A DNA stretch of 64,000 nucleotides, taken from Breviolum minutum Mf 1.05b.01 (Eukaryota > Sar > Dinophyceae > Suessiales > Symbiodiniaceae). Shown here in pieces: positions 24,482 through 35,131 of the stretch. Location of the stretch: NCBI GenBank assembly GCA_000507305.1, contig DF241127.1, positions 1 through 64,000 of the forward strand, written 5' to 3'. The notes under the pieces are model-generated. The model did not search any database and was not told where the DNA came from. It saw nothing but the letters and a program-made list of their open reading frames with translations. Position 1 is the first letter of the stretch. Each line of letters begins with the position of its first letter. The position numbers and the translations under genes are program-made.

Positions 24482-24959
24482 CTGTACATCGAAAACGTCC
24501 AGAGTCTCCGAAACCTTCCCCTACCTCAGAAACCTTTAAAACTGCCCCATCCCGTCCCCCAAAAGCTATAATGAGACCCCTCGTACCGCTGTTGTGGAAA
24601 GAACTTCTTGGGTCTTTTATGAAACTGAGAGATTCTTGTTGAGAACATCCAGACATCAGCGACAAAAATGTCCAGGCCTTACAAAATGGGAACAAGATCT
24701 GTTGCGTTGCCACTCCAGTGCCAGTAGCGAAAAACCCCAGGAGAAAAATGCTACGCACCGCTTCGTTCTGCCCCAGGTGTGTCAAAGTGCTCCTTTGCTG
24801 ATGAAAAAACTCCCCACTAGAAACGAAACGGACCTACATGGAGACTTTGCCATCGGTGATACTCAAGAAACCACGGACCCGAATCATAGATCATTTCAGT
24901 TCTTATGTCGAACGCTACTCCAAACTGCTGGAACTCCGATACTAAATCCTTCCATATTT

Positions 24960-25260
24960 CATATTAAATATACTACAGTACAACAAATATATTAATTATC
25001 AAATATCAAATGTCACATGGTTAAGTATCATTTGTGTTGTGTATCAAACATTATATGTTCTATATAGTATATAGTATACTATATATCCTTTACTTTATAT
25101 AACAATTTCTTGTTTTATACAAGTTATATACTCTACATCACTTATTAGATACTGAGTTGAATAGTGTACTATAAATTAAATAAGGCAATATTCTATAAGT
25201 ACGTATCATATATTGGATCATGTATCCTGCTTGGATTTACAGACATATGTATGTGCACAC
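24960..25260. other. Very AT-rich stretch, nothing recognised
   Basis: Low-complexity AT sequence with TATAGTATA motifs. No gene or element is visible. Confidence 0.6.
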
Positions 25261-25502
25261 CTAGATATTCTATCCGAGCAACTCATAACACCTCACCAAG
25301 TTCAATTTCCTGAAATAACCTTTTCGATGGGGATCCACAATTTCTAAGGGACATGAGTTTTGCCGCAAAAAATCCCTCCAGTTGACGGAGGGTTTCCGCG
25401 AGTCGAAGTGAAGTGCCCTCCATTGAATCCTGATTGGTTCATAGGGATCCTTATTATTTCATGGCTTATTATATTCTCTATAAAAGTGGGTTATCATAGA
25501 AA

Positions 25503-25626
25503 TACACTCCCTAAAACTAACATGTTTTTTCCCCTGAAAATAGGCGTTTTGCGCCCCAAAAGGAGATGAATCATCTTCCAACCAACCATCCATTTTCAGC
25601 GAAAATAGCTAGTTTTGGGAAGGGTA
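25503..25626 (+). mobile_element. Family B TIR element
   Basis: It starts TACACTCCCTAAAACTAACA and ends AGCTAGTTTTGGGAAGGGTA. The interior has CCAACCATCCATTTTCAG. It lies 12 bp left of the D relative at 25639. Confidence 0.8.
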
Positions 25627-25638
25627 ATTCACCAAATA

Positions 25639-25742
25639 GGTGTTTCCGAAAATAGGGGTACCCCCAAATCATCCATTTTAATCAAGAGGGTTTTCCATTA
25701 TAAACCATCCAATTTGGGGTACCCCTATTTTTGGAAACACCC
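25639..25742. mobile_element. Family D relative
   Basis: GGTGTTTCCGAAAATAGGGG then TACCCC on the left pairs with GGGGTACCCCTATTTTTGGA then AACACC on the right. It shares the ends and the GGTACCCC block with family D, but not the centre. Confidence 0.8.
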
Positions 25743-25931
25743 AAATAAACAAGAACCACATTTTTGGGACTCAGGACTCTCTAGACTCCATTTCATTTTT
25801 GGGTACCCGAAAAAAAATTAAAAACATAAAGTTATGCCATGGGAATACATAATCCTCCAGACCTTTGAAGCCATGAAGGCAGCTGAGCACCAGCGCTATC
25901 ATCCATAGGCAAAAAATACATTATTTGTATA

Positions 25932-26038
25932 TATGGGGGGTTCCTTAAATGGTGGTACCCCCAAAACACCCCAAAATGATCATTTTTAGTAGGAAAACTC
26001 ATGGTTGTTGGGTACCACCATTTTAGGAAACACCCATG
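25932..26038. mobile_element. Family D TIR element
   Basis: Close copy of 2912-3015, with arms GGTTCCTTAAATGGTGGTAC and GTACCACCATTTTAGGAAAC. It is followed by TG and TA microsatellite repeats. Confidence 0.9.
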
Positions 26039-26040
26039 TG

Positions 26041-26066
26041 TGTGTATATATATATATATATATATT
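26041..26066. repeat. (TG)n(TA)n microsatellite
   Basis: About ten TA units directly after the D element. Confidence 0.9.
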
Positions 26067-26216
26067 AATCAGTGGGAGAGTCTTTCATCAACCATTACAA
26101 TGTAGAGTGGTGCATTGACTTGGGTTGTTTTTAGTTGCTGGAAAATTTCCCAGGTATCAAAATCCACATCTGGGTGAAGTATATAGTCTATAGTGAATTT
26201 TGGATAGAATCGGCAC

Positions 26217-26354
26217 CGTTCTTGTGAGGATTCCCGTAGCAGTGTTAGGCTTTTTGCGGTGACGTCCTTTCCTGGGGATGGTTTTCAAAAGCCGCCACTG
26301 CTGACCAGCAGCCAAATCTCCTTCAACGCCACACAAGCTTGAGCACAGCTCGTC
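26217..26354 (-). CDS. Candidate internal exon, unknown product
   Basis: From the acceptor TTGGAGTTTTCAG, behind a long pyrimidine run, the minus strand is open for 46 codons in phase 0 to ACG/GTGCCG. The translation goes from an acidic start (GVEGDLAAGQQWRLLK) to a basic end (RKGRHRKKP). No domain is recognised. Confidence 0.35.
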
Positions 26355-27104
26355 CTGAAAACTCCAAAGAGACAAAAACGAAAACACTAAACCAGGAAAG
26401 TGAAATCTGACGGGATCCTTAAATTTCTGGTCTCTGAAATAATGACCCCATATATCTGAGTAGTATAATTTTCTATCTAACCAAAACCATGTTTTTCATT
26501 GCTCAAGTGCAAGCACGAGTTGAGATAGGTTCAAAGCAGCTTAAATGATATCATGTGATATGATATCTCGTTCCAGGAAAATTCTTCGAAAACTGAACCA
26601 AATTGTTGATGATTTGGAAGATTCTGCCATCCTCTTTGGCAGCCACTCATGGCACTTACTGCAAAACCACAAAAGCTGTTTGCATCAAGAACAGGAAAAG
26701 ATATCAAGCTATTTTTTGCTCACCACTCTCATATGGATGCTGTGGTTGTGATTGGATTGTGTTTAGGACAGCACGACAACCTAAATTCCACTACATGATC
26801 CGGATGGAAGCTTATCTCTACCACCAGCAGCAGTATCATAGAGGGAACCTAGATAACAGAAAAAGTTGACAACTGATTTTTGATGATTTAACACTTACTT
26901 TGATGCTGATGAAGGGTTATCAAGAGTAACTGTAACCATCGCGCAAATTGCTCTGGGATAATGTCACTCACGGGGTTCCTGGGAGATTTGTGTTGATCCC
27001 TGCAAAATGCAGGAAGTCGTCATTTTTCCTTGGTAGTCACCACGTGGTTCCAAAAAATGGCATCGAAGTCCACCTATCCAATCTCGGTCAACTGGTGAAT
27101 CCCA

Positions 27105-27292
27105 TTTCTTGGCACCTGTGTCTTGGAATGCTGGAAGTGTTTGTATCTCGATCTCCGGATTCTCGGCTTTCTCGCACAAAACCTCGGTCGGAGTCGGGTC
27201 TGTCGGGTCGACCTCTCCGCTCGGAATCGAGGTCCCAATCCCGCGGGCTTGCGGGTGGATTCGTCGAGTTTTGGGGGTGGATTTTTTGAGAA
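27105..27292. CDS. Candidate exon with Arg/Ser or Arg/Asp-rich translation, strand unresolved
   Basis: A GC-rich block of TCGA/TCGG-like triplets. On plus it reads as Ser/Arg repeats (RSESRSQSRG). On minus one frame reads RESRESGDRD and ends at CACAG/GTGCCA, and another is acidic. Arg/Ser-rich segments are common in RNA-processing proteins, but here the pattern may simply follow the triplet composition. Confidence 0.25.
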
Positions 27293-27744
27293 AATCCCAA
27301 CAAAAATGGGTGAACATCTGATGAAAAATCCCTACGACCCTACGGATCTGATCAAAGTTGACTTGAGCATCTGGCAATTTAGAAGCGCTCCCCGTGAAAA
27401 ATCATGAAACATCTTTATGCATACATGATTTGATTCGAAATGATGCGAAATTTTCCCGGATTCCCGTGCTGATTTTGTTGAGTCCCGCGCTTGAATTTTC
27501 AGATGATGTCACATATCAACTCAAAAAGTCTCTGGTTGATGTCCCCTATAATGTTCAATAAGGGCTCTGAATAATCTGGATTTCAATTTGGCGAAACCAC
27601 CAAACCGCCCCGTAAGTTCATTGGGATTCTACCACTTGAGCTAAGCCAACTTCCAAATGTCGGAGAAGTTCTGTATGCCAAGCAACATAAGGCGACCATC
27701 ACGGCCAAACAGCGAATGCCCACAAGCAAAAGGACCTTACCATA

Positions 27745-27847
27745 ATACCCCCCCCCCCCAGAAAACCAACATGACAACAACCGTTTGAAGATGTAGCTCC
27801 TATCGAAAATGGTGATTTTCCAATGGCATCTTAGTTTTTAGGGGTGC
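27745..27847. mobile_element. Family F TIR element
   Basis: TACCCCCCCCCCCCAGAAAA then CCAACATG on the left; CTTAGTTTTTAGGGGTG on the right. The interior GATGTAGCTCCTATCGAAAA resembles the F copy at 63106-63205. Confidence 0.65.
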
Positions 27848-27989
27848 ATTTTTCTGTGCTATTTACCTCAAAACTAACAGGAATCAAGCTGAAAGATCTG
27901 GAAATTACCTTTCCTTAGAGAAAGCTCGTCGTTCCACTGGAACATCCCATTCTTCCTGATTTGTTTGACTTGATATGTGATATGATAGG

Positions 27990-28120
27990 ATATTATATTA
28001 TATTATATTATATCATATTATATTATATCATATGGTGTGAGATGATATGATATGATATGATATGATATGATATGATATGAGATGATATGAGATGATATGA
28101 TATGATATGATATGATACGG
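27990..28120. repeat. Pentanucleotide microsatellite
   Basis: TATTA units change to GATAT units, with more than twenty in total, giving an array of about 130 bp. Confidence 0.95.
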
Positions 28121-28409
28121 TATGTATGCATGTATGCATGAATTCAAGTAGGTGTGCATGCTTTTGCGTGTTTTCATGTACGCATGAATCATGCAGGATT
28201 TTATGATATGTATATTATATACATGTGGCTGTATGTACGTACGCGCCCCCCTCAAATGCCACACCGCACCCACAAGGGCAAAGTTGCTTTCTTTTAACAA
28301 AAGTGGAAACCTCGAAACCCTTGGACAAATCGTTGCTAAACAATCCACTTACCTCACCAAAACCTTGGCTTCAACCAGATCCCACACCCAAACCTGGGTA
28401 AACTCCCTA

Positions 28410-28643
28410 GAACCACACCAAAGTCTTGAATGGGAATCAAAATTCCGTCCAAATTTCCTTGGAAAAAGTGCCAAAAATATTCTCCCAAATGGTGGGTTTT
28501 TCATGGTGATGAATCCCATGGGATCGAATCCGTAAAAAATCACCAAGTAAACAAACAAAAGCTACCTCAAATTTTGTCTTTCGGAACCGGATGCCGCACC
28601 CAGACATTGCTTCCCAGAACCACACCAAAATCTTGAATGGGAA
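28410..28643. repeat. Direct duplication of about 207-bp period
   Basis: GAACCACACCAAAGTCTTGA at 28410 recurs with one mismatch at 28617. The preceding CCCACACCCAAACCTGGG and CCGCACCCAGACATTGC blocks are also related. On the minus strand both copies read through an AG into similar short open blocks containing VWV. Confidence 0.6.
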
Positions 28644-28863
28644 GTACCCTTCAGCTACTGCTGTTGGGGCAAAGATGCATGGTAGTACCTAACTACCATC
28701 TAAAAAAATGTTGGCATGATTTGGCATGATTTGGCTGACCATCATGCATTGTACTACAGTACCATAAATGGAGAATACCATTCATTGGATCATTGCTCGT
28801 TTCCGCTCGTTTCATGGATCATGGACATCCCATGATGGATTCAAAGATCTATGATGGATCCCC

Positions 28864-29089
28864 TCAACAAAAATCCCGGGTTGCACCGTCTTCGTTTCGA
28901 ACAGCGAAACGTTGGCGCAAAATTTGTTGCTGCGGCCAACTCATCAACCCTATCCAAGGCGCTCCCGTTTTGCCGATGATGAACTTGGCGGTCAATGGGA
29001 TGATCACACCCTCCATGCTTTGGAAAGCTGACAGTCTTGCAAAGATCTTCACACGATCCTTCTGCAAAGTGGAGTCGTTGATCCACAAC
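28864..29089 (-). CDS. Candidate last exon, unknown product
   Basis: From GCTTGGCAG the minus strand is open for 74 codons and ends in TGA at 28864-28866. The translation looks like a folded domain: STLQKDRVKIFARLS, then VIIPLTAKFIIGKTG, then WPQQQILRQRF. The other two minus-strand frames and the plus strand are also partly open, so this is a judgement on composition. No family is assigned. Confidence 0.35.
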
Positions 29090-29120
29090 CTGCCAAGCAT
29101 TTTTTTTCGAGAAAACTAAA

Positions 29121-29200
29121 TACCAGTCGGTGGTTGAACCAATCGATTTGAAAGATGTACCAAAAAAAGTCAAAATTGGATCCTTTCCCCCAATTTTTTC
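29121..29200. mobile_element. Family I partial element
   Basis: CCAGTCGGTGGTTGAACCAA and the interior ATTGGATCCTTTCCCCC resemble the two I copies. The right arm is missing. Confidence 0.5.
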
Positions 29201-29408
29201 GGGATAAACATAAAACAATCTTTGTTTATCCCATCACCTAGAAAGCTTTTTGACAAAAATCTGCTGGTTCTCTCCTGCTTCATGAATCCCAATGTCCATT
29301 TGTTATACTACAATTTTTCGGGGAGCCAGCTTGACTTCCTGTGGGTTCAACTTGGATAATGATCTATAAGGTTAGCAGCTTGAAAAAAATGCCCCCCCCC
29401 AAAAAAAA

Positions 29409-29430
29409 AATATATATATATATATATACG
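29409..29430. repeat. (TA)n microsatellite
   Basis: About ten TA units after short poly-C and poly-A runs. Confidence 0.9.
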
Positions 29431-29662
29431 TCTATACAAGGGGCAAAAAAACCTCATCTGTATCATCAAAAAAAGCCCATCTACAAATTTTAACACAAAG
29501 TGCTTTTCACACCTCAAAATGATATTAAAGAATCCTAACGGAGAAATCTTTGAGAATCCATCCTATTAAAATCCTGCTCAAAGATTGTCCAGAACCTTTG
29601 AGGTCAAAATGATTCAAAAAACCGTGGTTTGTCCTGAAATTTTCACATCTAGACTCTCTTAG

Positions 29663-30110
29663 TGGACAAGTTACCTTTGCAAAACAGAAGCAAAAAGTAC
29701 CCAAACTTCAAAGCCAAATCACATGAAGAGTGTTTGCATCGGCAGCATCTGAATGAGTGTAGAAGCGGCAAAATAGTAATAAATTGACAACTGTACATAG
29801 GACACCAACACCAGAACCAGCGCAGGTACCTTGGATGAGACACTTGCTTGTACCTTTGTTATCGGGGGGGGTCGATTAAAAGCGCTATAAAAGGTTTATG
29901 GTTGTGCATAATCTGACTTTCTGTCCATCTTCACACAGATACAACCCCTCCCCTTTGAGACGATCTTTTTCAGCAATCCTGACCCAACCCCAAATCCCTA
30001 GCAAAATCCGAAATACTTACACACTGGAACGGGTGGTTCCTTCAAAGACGAGTCGTCTTCCACTGAAATCTACGGCAAAAATGTTGAGTCAACTGGGGGA
30101 CATCAGGATG
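29663..30110 (+). CDS. Two candidate exons, unknown product
   Basis: Block 29663-29758 starts at GACTCTCTTAG and is open for 31 codons with many Lys and His residues. Block 29939-30110 starts at CATCTTCACACAG and is open for 57 codons to AGGATG/GTTCGA. No domain is recognised. The second block lies only 19 bp from the opposite-strand candidate at 30129-30211, so at most one of the two is likely to be right. Confidence 0.25.
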
Positions 30111-30128
30111 GTTCGAATCTGTTTAAAC

Positions 30129-30211
30129 CCAATTTCCATGCGCAGGTGCTATGGAAGCGTACAATGCCACAACAAAGAGCGGCTTCCTCCCATACTTGTC
30201 TGCCGCATGTC
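30129..30211 (-). CDS. Candidate exon of a major facilitator (MFS) transporter
   Basis: Read from CTTTACTCAG, the minus strand gives HAADKYGRKPLFVVALYA before TGG/GTTTAA; a Gly codon would complete the start across the splice. This fits the MFS loop 2-3 signature G-x3-D-[RK]-x-G-R-[RK] followed by a hydrophobic segment, as in transmembrane helix 3. Proteins of this family carry small solutes across membranes. No other MFS exon is recognised nearby, and the plus strand is also open, so a chance match remains possible. Confidence 0.3.
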
Positions 30212-30390
30212 CTGAGTAAAGGAACTTCAAAGTGGAATACCACCAAAAACATGTCATAGCCAACGATGTGGAAATGTGGAAGTTCAAAAAATCTGGATGG
30301 TTCGCTTCATATTTCCGCAAGCTCAAAAACCCCATGGGTTTTTAAGCTGGCAGACTGTAGGTTCCTACAAGATTCCCACTTACTTTCACC

Positions 30391-30532
30391 ACAAGGTGGG
30401 CCCCTACCAGCTATAACTGAGGTTAAAGCTCCTATAAGTTAGGGTTATAACTCCACTTACCCATTTATTTACGGCCATTTATAAGGGTCCTAACTCCCAC
30501 GTATAACTGGTAGGGGGCGCACCACCTTGTAC
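30391..30532. mobile_element. Family E TIR element
   Basis: ACAAGGTGGGCCCCTACCAG on the left; CTGGTAGGGGGCGCACCACC then TTGTA on the right. The interior has GGTTATAACTCCACTTACCC, as in the copy at 1021. Confidence 0.85.
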
Positions 30533-30662
30533 CTTTTGGGGGGTTTAAAACCGGAAAAAACGTCTGCTTTATGAATCTGATATTAAAGGATAAATGGTCA
30601 ACTTGGATAGGGTACATAGTCTTCAACTTTGATGTTTTCCCAATCAGCTTCTCCCTGGAAAG

Positions 30663-30854
30663 TGGACGGTGGTAGTTGGAAACCGTACCAAGTTACCGAG
30701 TGGTAGCCAAGTTTATGAAGCGGTGGTAGCCAAGTACATGTCCATGGAAACGCAAGAAAACGCGGGCTCAATATGTTTTACAAGAATTGTATTATCCAAC
30801 ATCTCGGAACAAGAAGTTACACATACAATCCAACTTAACTTTGGAATAATGTAA
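30663..30854 (+). CDS. Candidate last exon, unknown product
   Basis: The block is open for 63 codons from CCTGGAAAG to a TAA at 30852-30854. It contains a short tandem GTGGTAGCCAAGT. The translation is mixed, with VYEAVVAKYMSMETQEN. No family is assigned. Confidence 0.25.
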   Translation, partial: WTVVVGNRTKLPSGSQVYEAVVAKYMSMETQENAGSICFTRIVLSNISEQEVTHTIQLNFGIM

Positions 30855-31639
30855 TTATGGGGCTGACTATCATTTTACAATAAGTTGAACATTGGATTCG
30901 TTTAATTAATTGCACGTTGTGCCAAAAAGTCTTTTATGTGTTCGGGGTTGCATACCCATCCGAAATAGAAACAACCAACCAGAATGAATTTGGCAAAACA
31001 CGTGCAAAGTTGCCACAATCAGACAATGCTCTCGTTTGGACGATTTGATTCGTTTGGACAAATTGATCTTGTTTCAATTCAAAGTGTACAAATACATAAA
31101 AATACGTGAAGCATTCTAAAGTCACAACTATTTGCAGATGACTGTAATTCTGTGATAAATACATATCANTTTTTCTAGGATGCCAACCCCCTTTTTTACT
31201 TCAAAAAATTCCAAATAGTTATTGGAACCTAAGCTTTTTCTACATGTTCCAGGGAGCCAAGTGTTTTTTATTTTTTTAATTTAAAAAAAAACTATTTCTT
31301 TAAGGGGGCTCACCAACCTGATTTCATTTTGGAGCAGCAAAGGGGTATCATTATTGAAAATAAAAAGGAGGGATCCAACATACATCACCAAAAGTCAATG
31401 CACTGATCCTCAAACATAAATGGTAGGTCCCTAAGGCCAAGTGACCCAAAAACAACAAAAAATAAATCATCCAAGGACCCAACCTAAGATGCATTTCAAA
31501 CACCCTCTCTTCACCATGCGAAAAATTTATATCTAACAACGCGAGGGACCCAACGTCACTTTTCATAAAATAAAAAAAATGAAAATATTTTTTTCTTCGG
31601 AGCTCAAGGTCACCCTTTCTCTTTGGGGGCACCATCCGT

Positions 31640-31664
31640 GGATATATATATATATATATATGTG
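31640..31664. repeat. (TA)n(TG)n microsatellite
   Basis: About eleven TA units, then TGTGTG. Confidence 0.9.
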
Positions 31665-31762
31665 TGTATATAAATCTGTTTACATATTTGATGATTATTA
31701 TGATGATGAGGAGGAGGATGGATTTTGTTTTCGTCACCTTCCCCATTCGCATCTTCACCAAG

Positions 31763-31972
31763 ATGGAATCCAACACAACGTAGCGAGTTCTTGACCCAAC
31801 ACGTAGCCACCAACACTTCGTTGCGAAGGATCCAAGAATTGGAATGGTCAACACGCTGCCAAGACCTCCAAGAATCTGAAACCTGCAGTCTGAGAGACCG
31901 TGTCAAAATGGCAGTGGCAAGCCCAGAAAAGTCCGGTTCCTTTCGCAAGTTTGCTCACTCCAACTGCTCGAG
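31763..31972 (+). CDS. Candidate internal exon, unknown product
   Basis: Open for 69 codons between a pyrimidine-rich CTTCACCAAG and CTCGAG/GTGTTG. The translation is helical and charged in the middle (TSLRRIQELEWSTR, then LQESETCSLRDRVKM). The minus strand is also open, which weakens the call. Confidence 0.3.
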
Positions 31973-32284
31973 GTGTTGTAATATAGATTTGTGTAAGTTT
32001 GGTGGTTGGAAAAAATAACACATATTCCCCAAAATGGTGATTAAGTAGGTGATTTACCATGGTCGAAAGTAGAAAATCACCTGAAACAAATCCAAGATAG
32101 TAGTACATTCTAATGTGACTCATATTCATCACGGACTTCACCAGACAGAGTAATTACACTTCCTCTACAAGGTGATCCTCCAAGTGGCATCAAGAAGGGT
32201 GACCTTTCAATATTTCTCTTATGAAAAAAACAGTGCTTTATATACCAAGTGAAACCAAGACCTGGCTTTTCGGGCTTTCTTTCA

Positions 32285-32608
32285 TTGAGTAAGTCCAAAA
32301 AGGCGAATCAAAACTTTGCGGCATGCAAAAATTTGGTCAATTTTGGTCACGATGTGGAATTCTCCTACGTGGAGGGAACTGTCCATTCTGGGCACAATAT
32401 AATGATGAATAATCAAATAATTCCGATACAAAATATCTTTTTCCTGAAATGTGCCACAGAAGAGACCATATCTTCTGAAATTCAGAATCTGGTCAACGTA
32501 AAAACTGAAATTCATCCGAATCTGGTCAGGAAGGCCATTTTGGGAGGGCCAAAGTCCACCATCAATCCAGTGTCTTCTCGCAAGCAAAAGAAGGAAAAAA
32601 CCCTTTAA
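32285..32608 (+). CDS. Candidate last two exons, unknown product
   Basis: Block 32460-32608 starts at GTGCCACAG and runs 48 codons to a TAA, with a Lys-rich C-terminus (SSRKQKKEKTL). Upstream, an open block starting near 32293 could join it in phase through a TTTTG/GTCACG donor. The whole stretch 32249-32608 is also one uninterrupted frame. No domain is recognised. Confidence 0.3.
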   Translation: MSKSKKANQNFAACKNLVNFGHDVEFSYVEGTVHSGHNIMMNNQIIPIQNIFFLKCATEETISSEIQNLVNVKTEIHPNLVRKAILGGPKSTINPVSSRKQKKEKTL

Positions 32609-32690
32609 AACTTGAGTTGTGGACCTGGATTTCCCACAAACAACCTCAGACTTCCGTGCGAACGAACCATGGTTTTGTATGGGATGTATC

Positions 32691-32780
32691 TGGCCAAATC
32701 ATAATATTTCACCAACCTAGATTTCCGCAAATCAGGTACCTTTTGGGATGAGGTCGTGTGAGGTCGCTATAACTTGACCT
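32691..32780. mobile_element. Family G element
   Basis: GGCCAAATCATAATATTTCA then CCAACC on the left; TTTTGGGATGAGGTCGTGTG then AGGTCGCTATAACTTGACC on the right. Confidence 0.7.
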
Positions 32781-32882
32781 ATATGGTATATATGAACTAC
32801 TCGGTACCTATATGTACCTATATTAGGGTTTTCCGTCCTGCGATCTGTCCCACAGTTCCAGCATTCAAAGATCCAGACACAC

Positions 32883-33036
32883 AGCGCTTGCTCTGCTCGC
32901 CCGTGCAAGAGACCAATCGCAGGACGATGCATCGTAAAAAGCACTTTTTGCATTGCATACGTCCTGAGGTACATCAACAGCCTCAACATGCTCCCAGCCA
33001 CAGCGGATGCCACAGCCGTACTCAAGTGCAAATGCT
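32883..33036 (-). CDS. Candidate exon resembling a class I methyltransferase SAM-binding segment
   Basis: From GATTCATCCAG the minus strand is open for 51 codons to GCT/GTGTGT. The start, ALEYGCGIRCGWEHVEAVDV, fits motif I of class I S-adenosylmethionine-dependent methyltransferases: hydrophobic strand, (D/E)-x-G-x-G, then an acidic residue closing the next strand. The third Gly of the usual GxGxG is not in its exact place. Substrate and partners are unknown. Both strands are open here, so confidence is limited. Confidence 0.3.
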
Positions 33037-33548
33037 CTGGATGAATCACAGGGTTTTCAGTCCCTATGCAATCTTTGGGGATAGAGTCACCCATGTATAT
33101 ACATCTCGCCCCTTGTGATGGAAGGTGGAAGATGTCACCTCTTCCCGGGTATCACTTGTTCAGTTAAGCAGAAACTCTTTTGGGCAAAACCTTTACATGC
33201 AAATCACCGATTAGACAGACTTGTGATGACAAAAAACAATCTGCTACTGTGATTTTCACTACCACGTTTGACTCCTATGATCATTACATATGATTTTACA
33301 AATTGTGCAAAAAAACTTGTCCACATGAGGAGTGAGAAAAAACTCTTGTCAGATTCCATTATACTGGGTGGTTAATGATACGATCCTTAAAAGGCTTTAT
33401 TTTATACACCTTATATAAATATGTAGTTGTTCACCCCCCCCTTTTTGAAGTATTCATAACGATGGCTGAAAGATTCACTGCTCGCGTCTCCTGACCTCAA
33501 GTACGGAGACTCCTCAAAAACAGTCATTGATATGAAAAGGATTCCTGA

Positions 33549-33622
33549 TACAAGGTTGGCCCATACGTTATAGCTCCTAAAAGTCGGGTTACAAACCCCA
33601 CCCATTTATTTTCGACCATTGG
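33549..33622. mobile_element. Family E element, left part only
   Basis: TACAAGGTTGGCCCATACGT and GTCGGGTTACAAACCCCACC then CATTTATTTT match the E left half. The right arm is absent. Confidence 0.6.
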
Positions 33623-33674
33623 ATTAGTAACTTTTCGGAAAAAAAAAACACCTTTTACAGCCTTATTAGTATAG

Positions 33675-33765
33675 CCTCTGAAAAACCCATGGTTGGAAGA
33701 CGATCCTCTCCTTTTGGGTTTCGGTATCTTTTTGAGGGGTGAACTGTTAAACTTTGAGGGAGTAA
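33675..33765 (-). mobile_element. Family B element, reverse orientation, one arm degraded
   Basis: Read on the minus strand it starts TACTCCCTCAAAGTTTAACA and contains CCAAAAGGAGAGGATCGTCT then TCCAACCATG. Confidence 0.6.
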
Positions 33766-34289
33766 AGAAAAAATCATCTTTTCGAGAGGGATATGACTCA
33801 TGACTATCCGCTTCTAGGAGAGGAAGACAGGAGGTTTGACCATCGCTCTTCACCCAAATGGATGTCAGAATGATGATGGTGGGCGGTGGTGCAATTTATT
33901 CAGTCGCAAAATATGAGTCAAAATGTGAATTGTCCCCCAGTTTGGGAGGGTGCAAAAATAAAAAATATGTTCAAAGCACCACCTAGCAATAACATTGGTG
34001 TTTGCTAGGAAACCAATAAATTTATGTTTAGCTTCGCATTTGACACGCAAACAAGGTCAGTCCTTCCCGTCATTGAGGCTTTCCACCAGCACATCTAAAA
34101 CGAGCAATCCAGTTCTTGGCGTGATGGTGAGAAATTATTTAGACCCCGGAATTTCCCAACGTGAGGATGAAAACACAACCTTTTTCAAGATGTATCTTCT
34201 ATTTTAAAAAAAAGGTGATGCTCCAGCAAGTTATGGTCGTTTTCACCAACATGATTAACAGTTTAATCAATGGAGTGGCAAACTTGGAA

Positions 34290-34385
34290 GTAACAATAAG
34301 GCCTGATTAAGAGTTTAAAAAAACAACATGATCCCCTTTTTCACCCCTTCTTTGAAGGCCTTATTTATTGGGGGGTGGAATTGGA
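34290..34385. mobile_element. Family K-like hairpin
   Basis: AATAAGGCCTGATTAAG and GAAGGCCTTATTTATTGGGG pair around AAGGCC(TTATT). Related to 46107-46246. Confidence 0.5.
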
Positions 34386-34419
34386 GGTGTGGGGGGCGGC
34401 CTAGATTCCCATGAGTCCC

Positions 34420-35010
34420 AAGATGAAGGATGAGACCAGCGAGTATGGCAACGCTGCATAGATCTATTACAGACATGAATATCTTATCCTTTCTCCCATA
34501 CTGGTGCTTGCGAGCAGCAAGATTGTGCCACAGTTGTCAAGCAGCACCACCTCAGTACGACACTGATGTCAATGGCATTCCGGCATTCCGCTTCTGGTAA
34601 AATGTCGTAGGCAGCATGTCTTTGCAGTCACAAGAACACTACAAGGCAAGGATTAGACATTCACCTGGGATATACGACCCACAAAGGATGACCAAATATC
34701 CACCCACACATTGCTACTATCCTTTCCTAAGGAAGTGGCAAACAAAATTCAGGGCATGCCATGAATGTCCCACTTAAACATCACTAAAGGGTTGATTACC
34801 CTCACTGTCATCTTTGAAACCCAAAAGGGACATGTTCGGGGGAAAATCGTCGAACACTCCTCCACTTTTGGAGACCGGCATGCTTCGACCGGCAAACCCG
34901 ATTTGTTTGGGTTCTGAAGTGACATGTGGGGATTTGTTCCAAATCCATGAAATTGAAAAACGTGCTAAGGCCCCAGTAAACTTGGTGTTTCTACGGGTTT
35001 ATCCCTAGAA
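34420..35010. other. GC-balanced stretch with unresolved coding signal
   Basis: Minus-strand blocks near 34500-34630 read protein-like in two overlapping frames, as in the frame-broken islands. A plus-strand block at 34835-34916 ends at TCTGAA/GTGACA but is open in several frames. No call is made. Confidence 0.35.
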
Positions 35011-35131
35011 ACTTTTTGGAAACTTCTTTATCCCAGGTAAACTAGTAAGTTGCAAGTTCAGTTTACAAACTTGCCAAATGGATTTCATGGTATGCTCCTA
35101 AAAAGAAACCCACTCCGTGTCACCATGCAAT

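Larger units (their letters stand above)
33060..34290. other. Region without a firm gene
   Basis: It holds a partial E element, a B element in reverse and a plus-strand open block at 34056-34126 ending in a good ATG/GTGAGA donor. Weak open blocks on minus lie near 33780-33830. Nothing is recognisable by domain. Confidence 0.4.
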
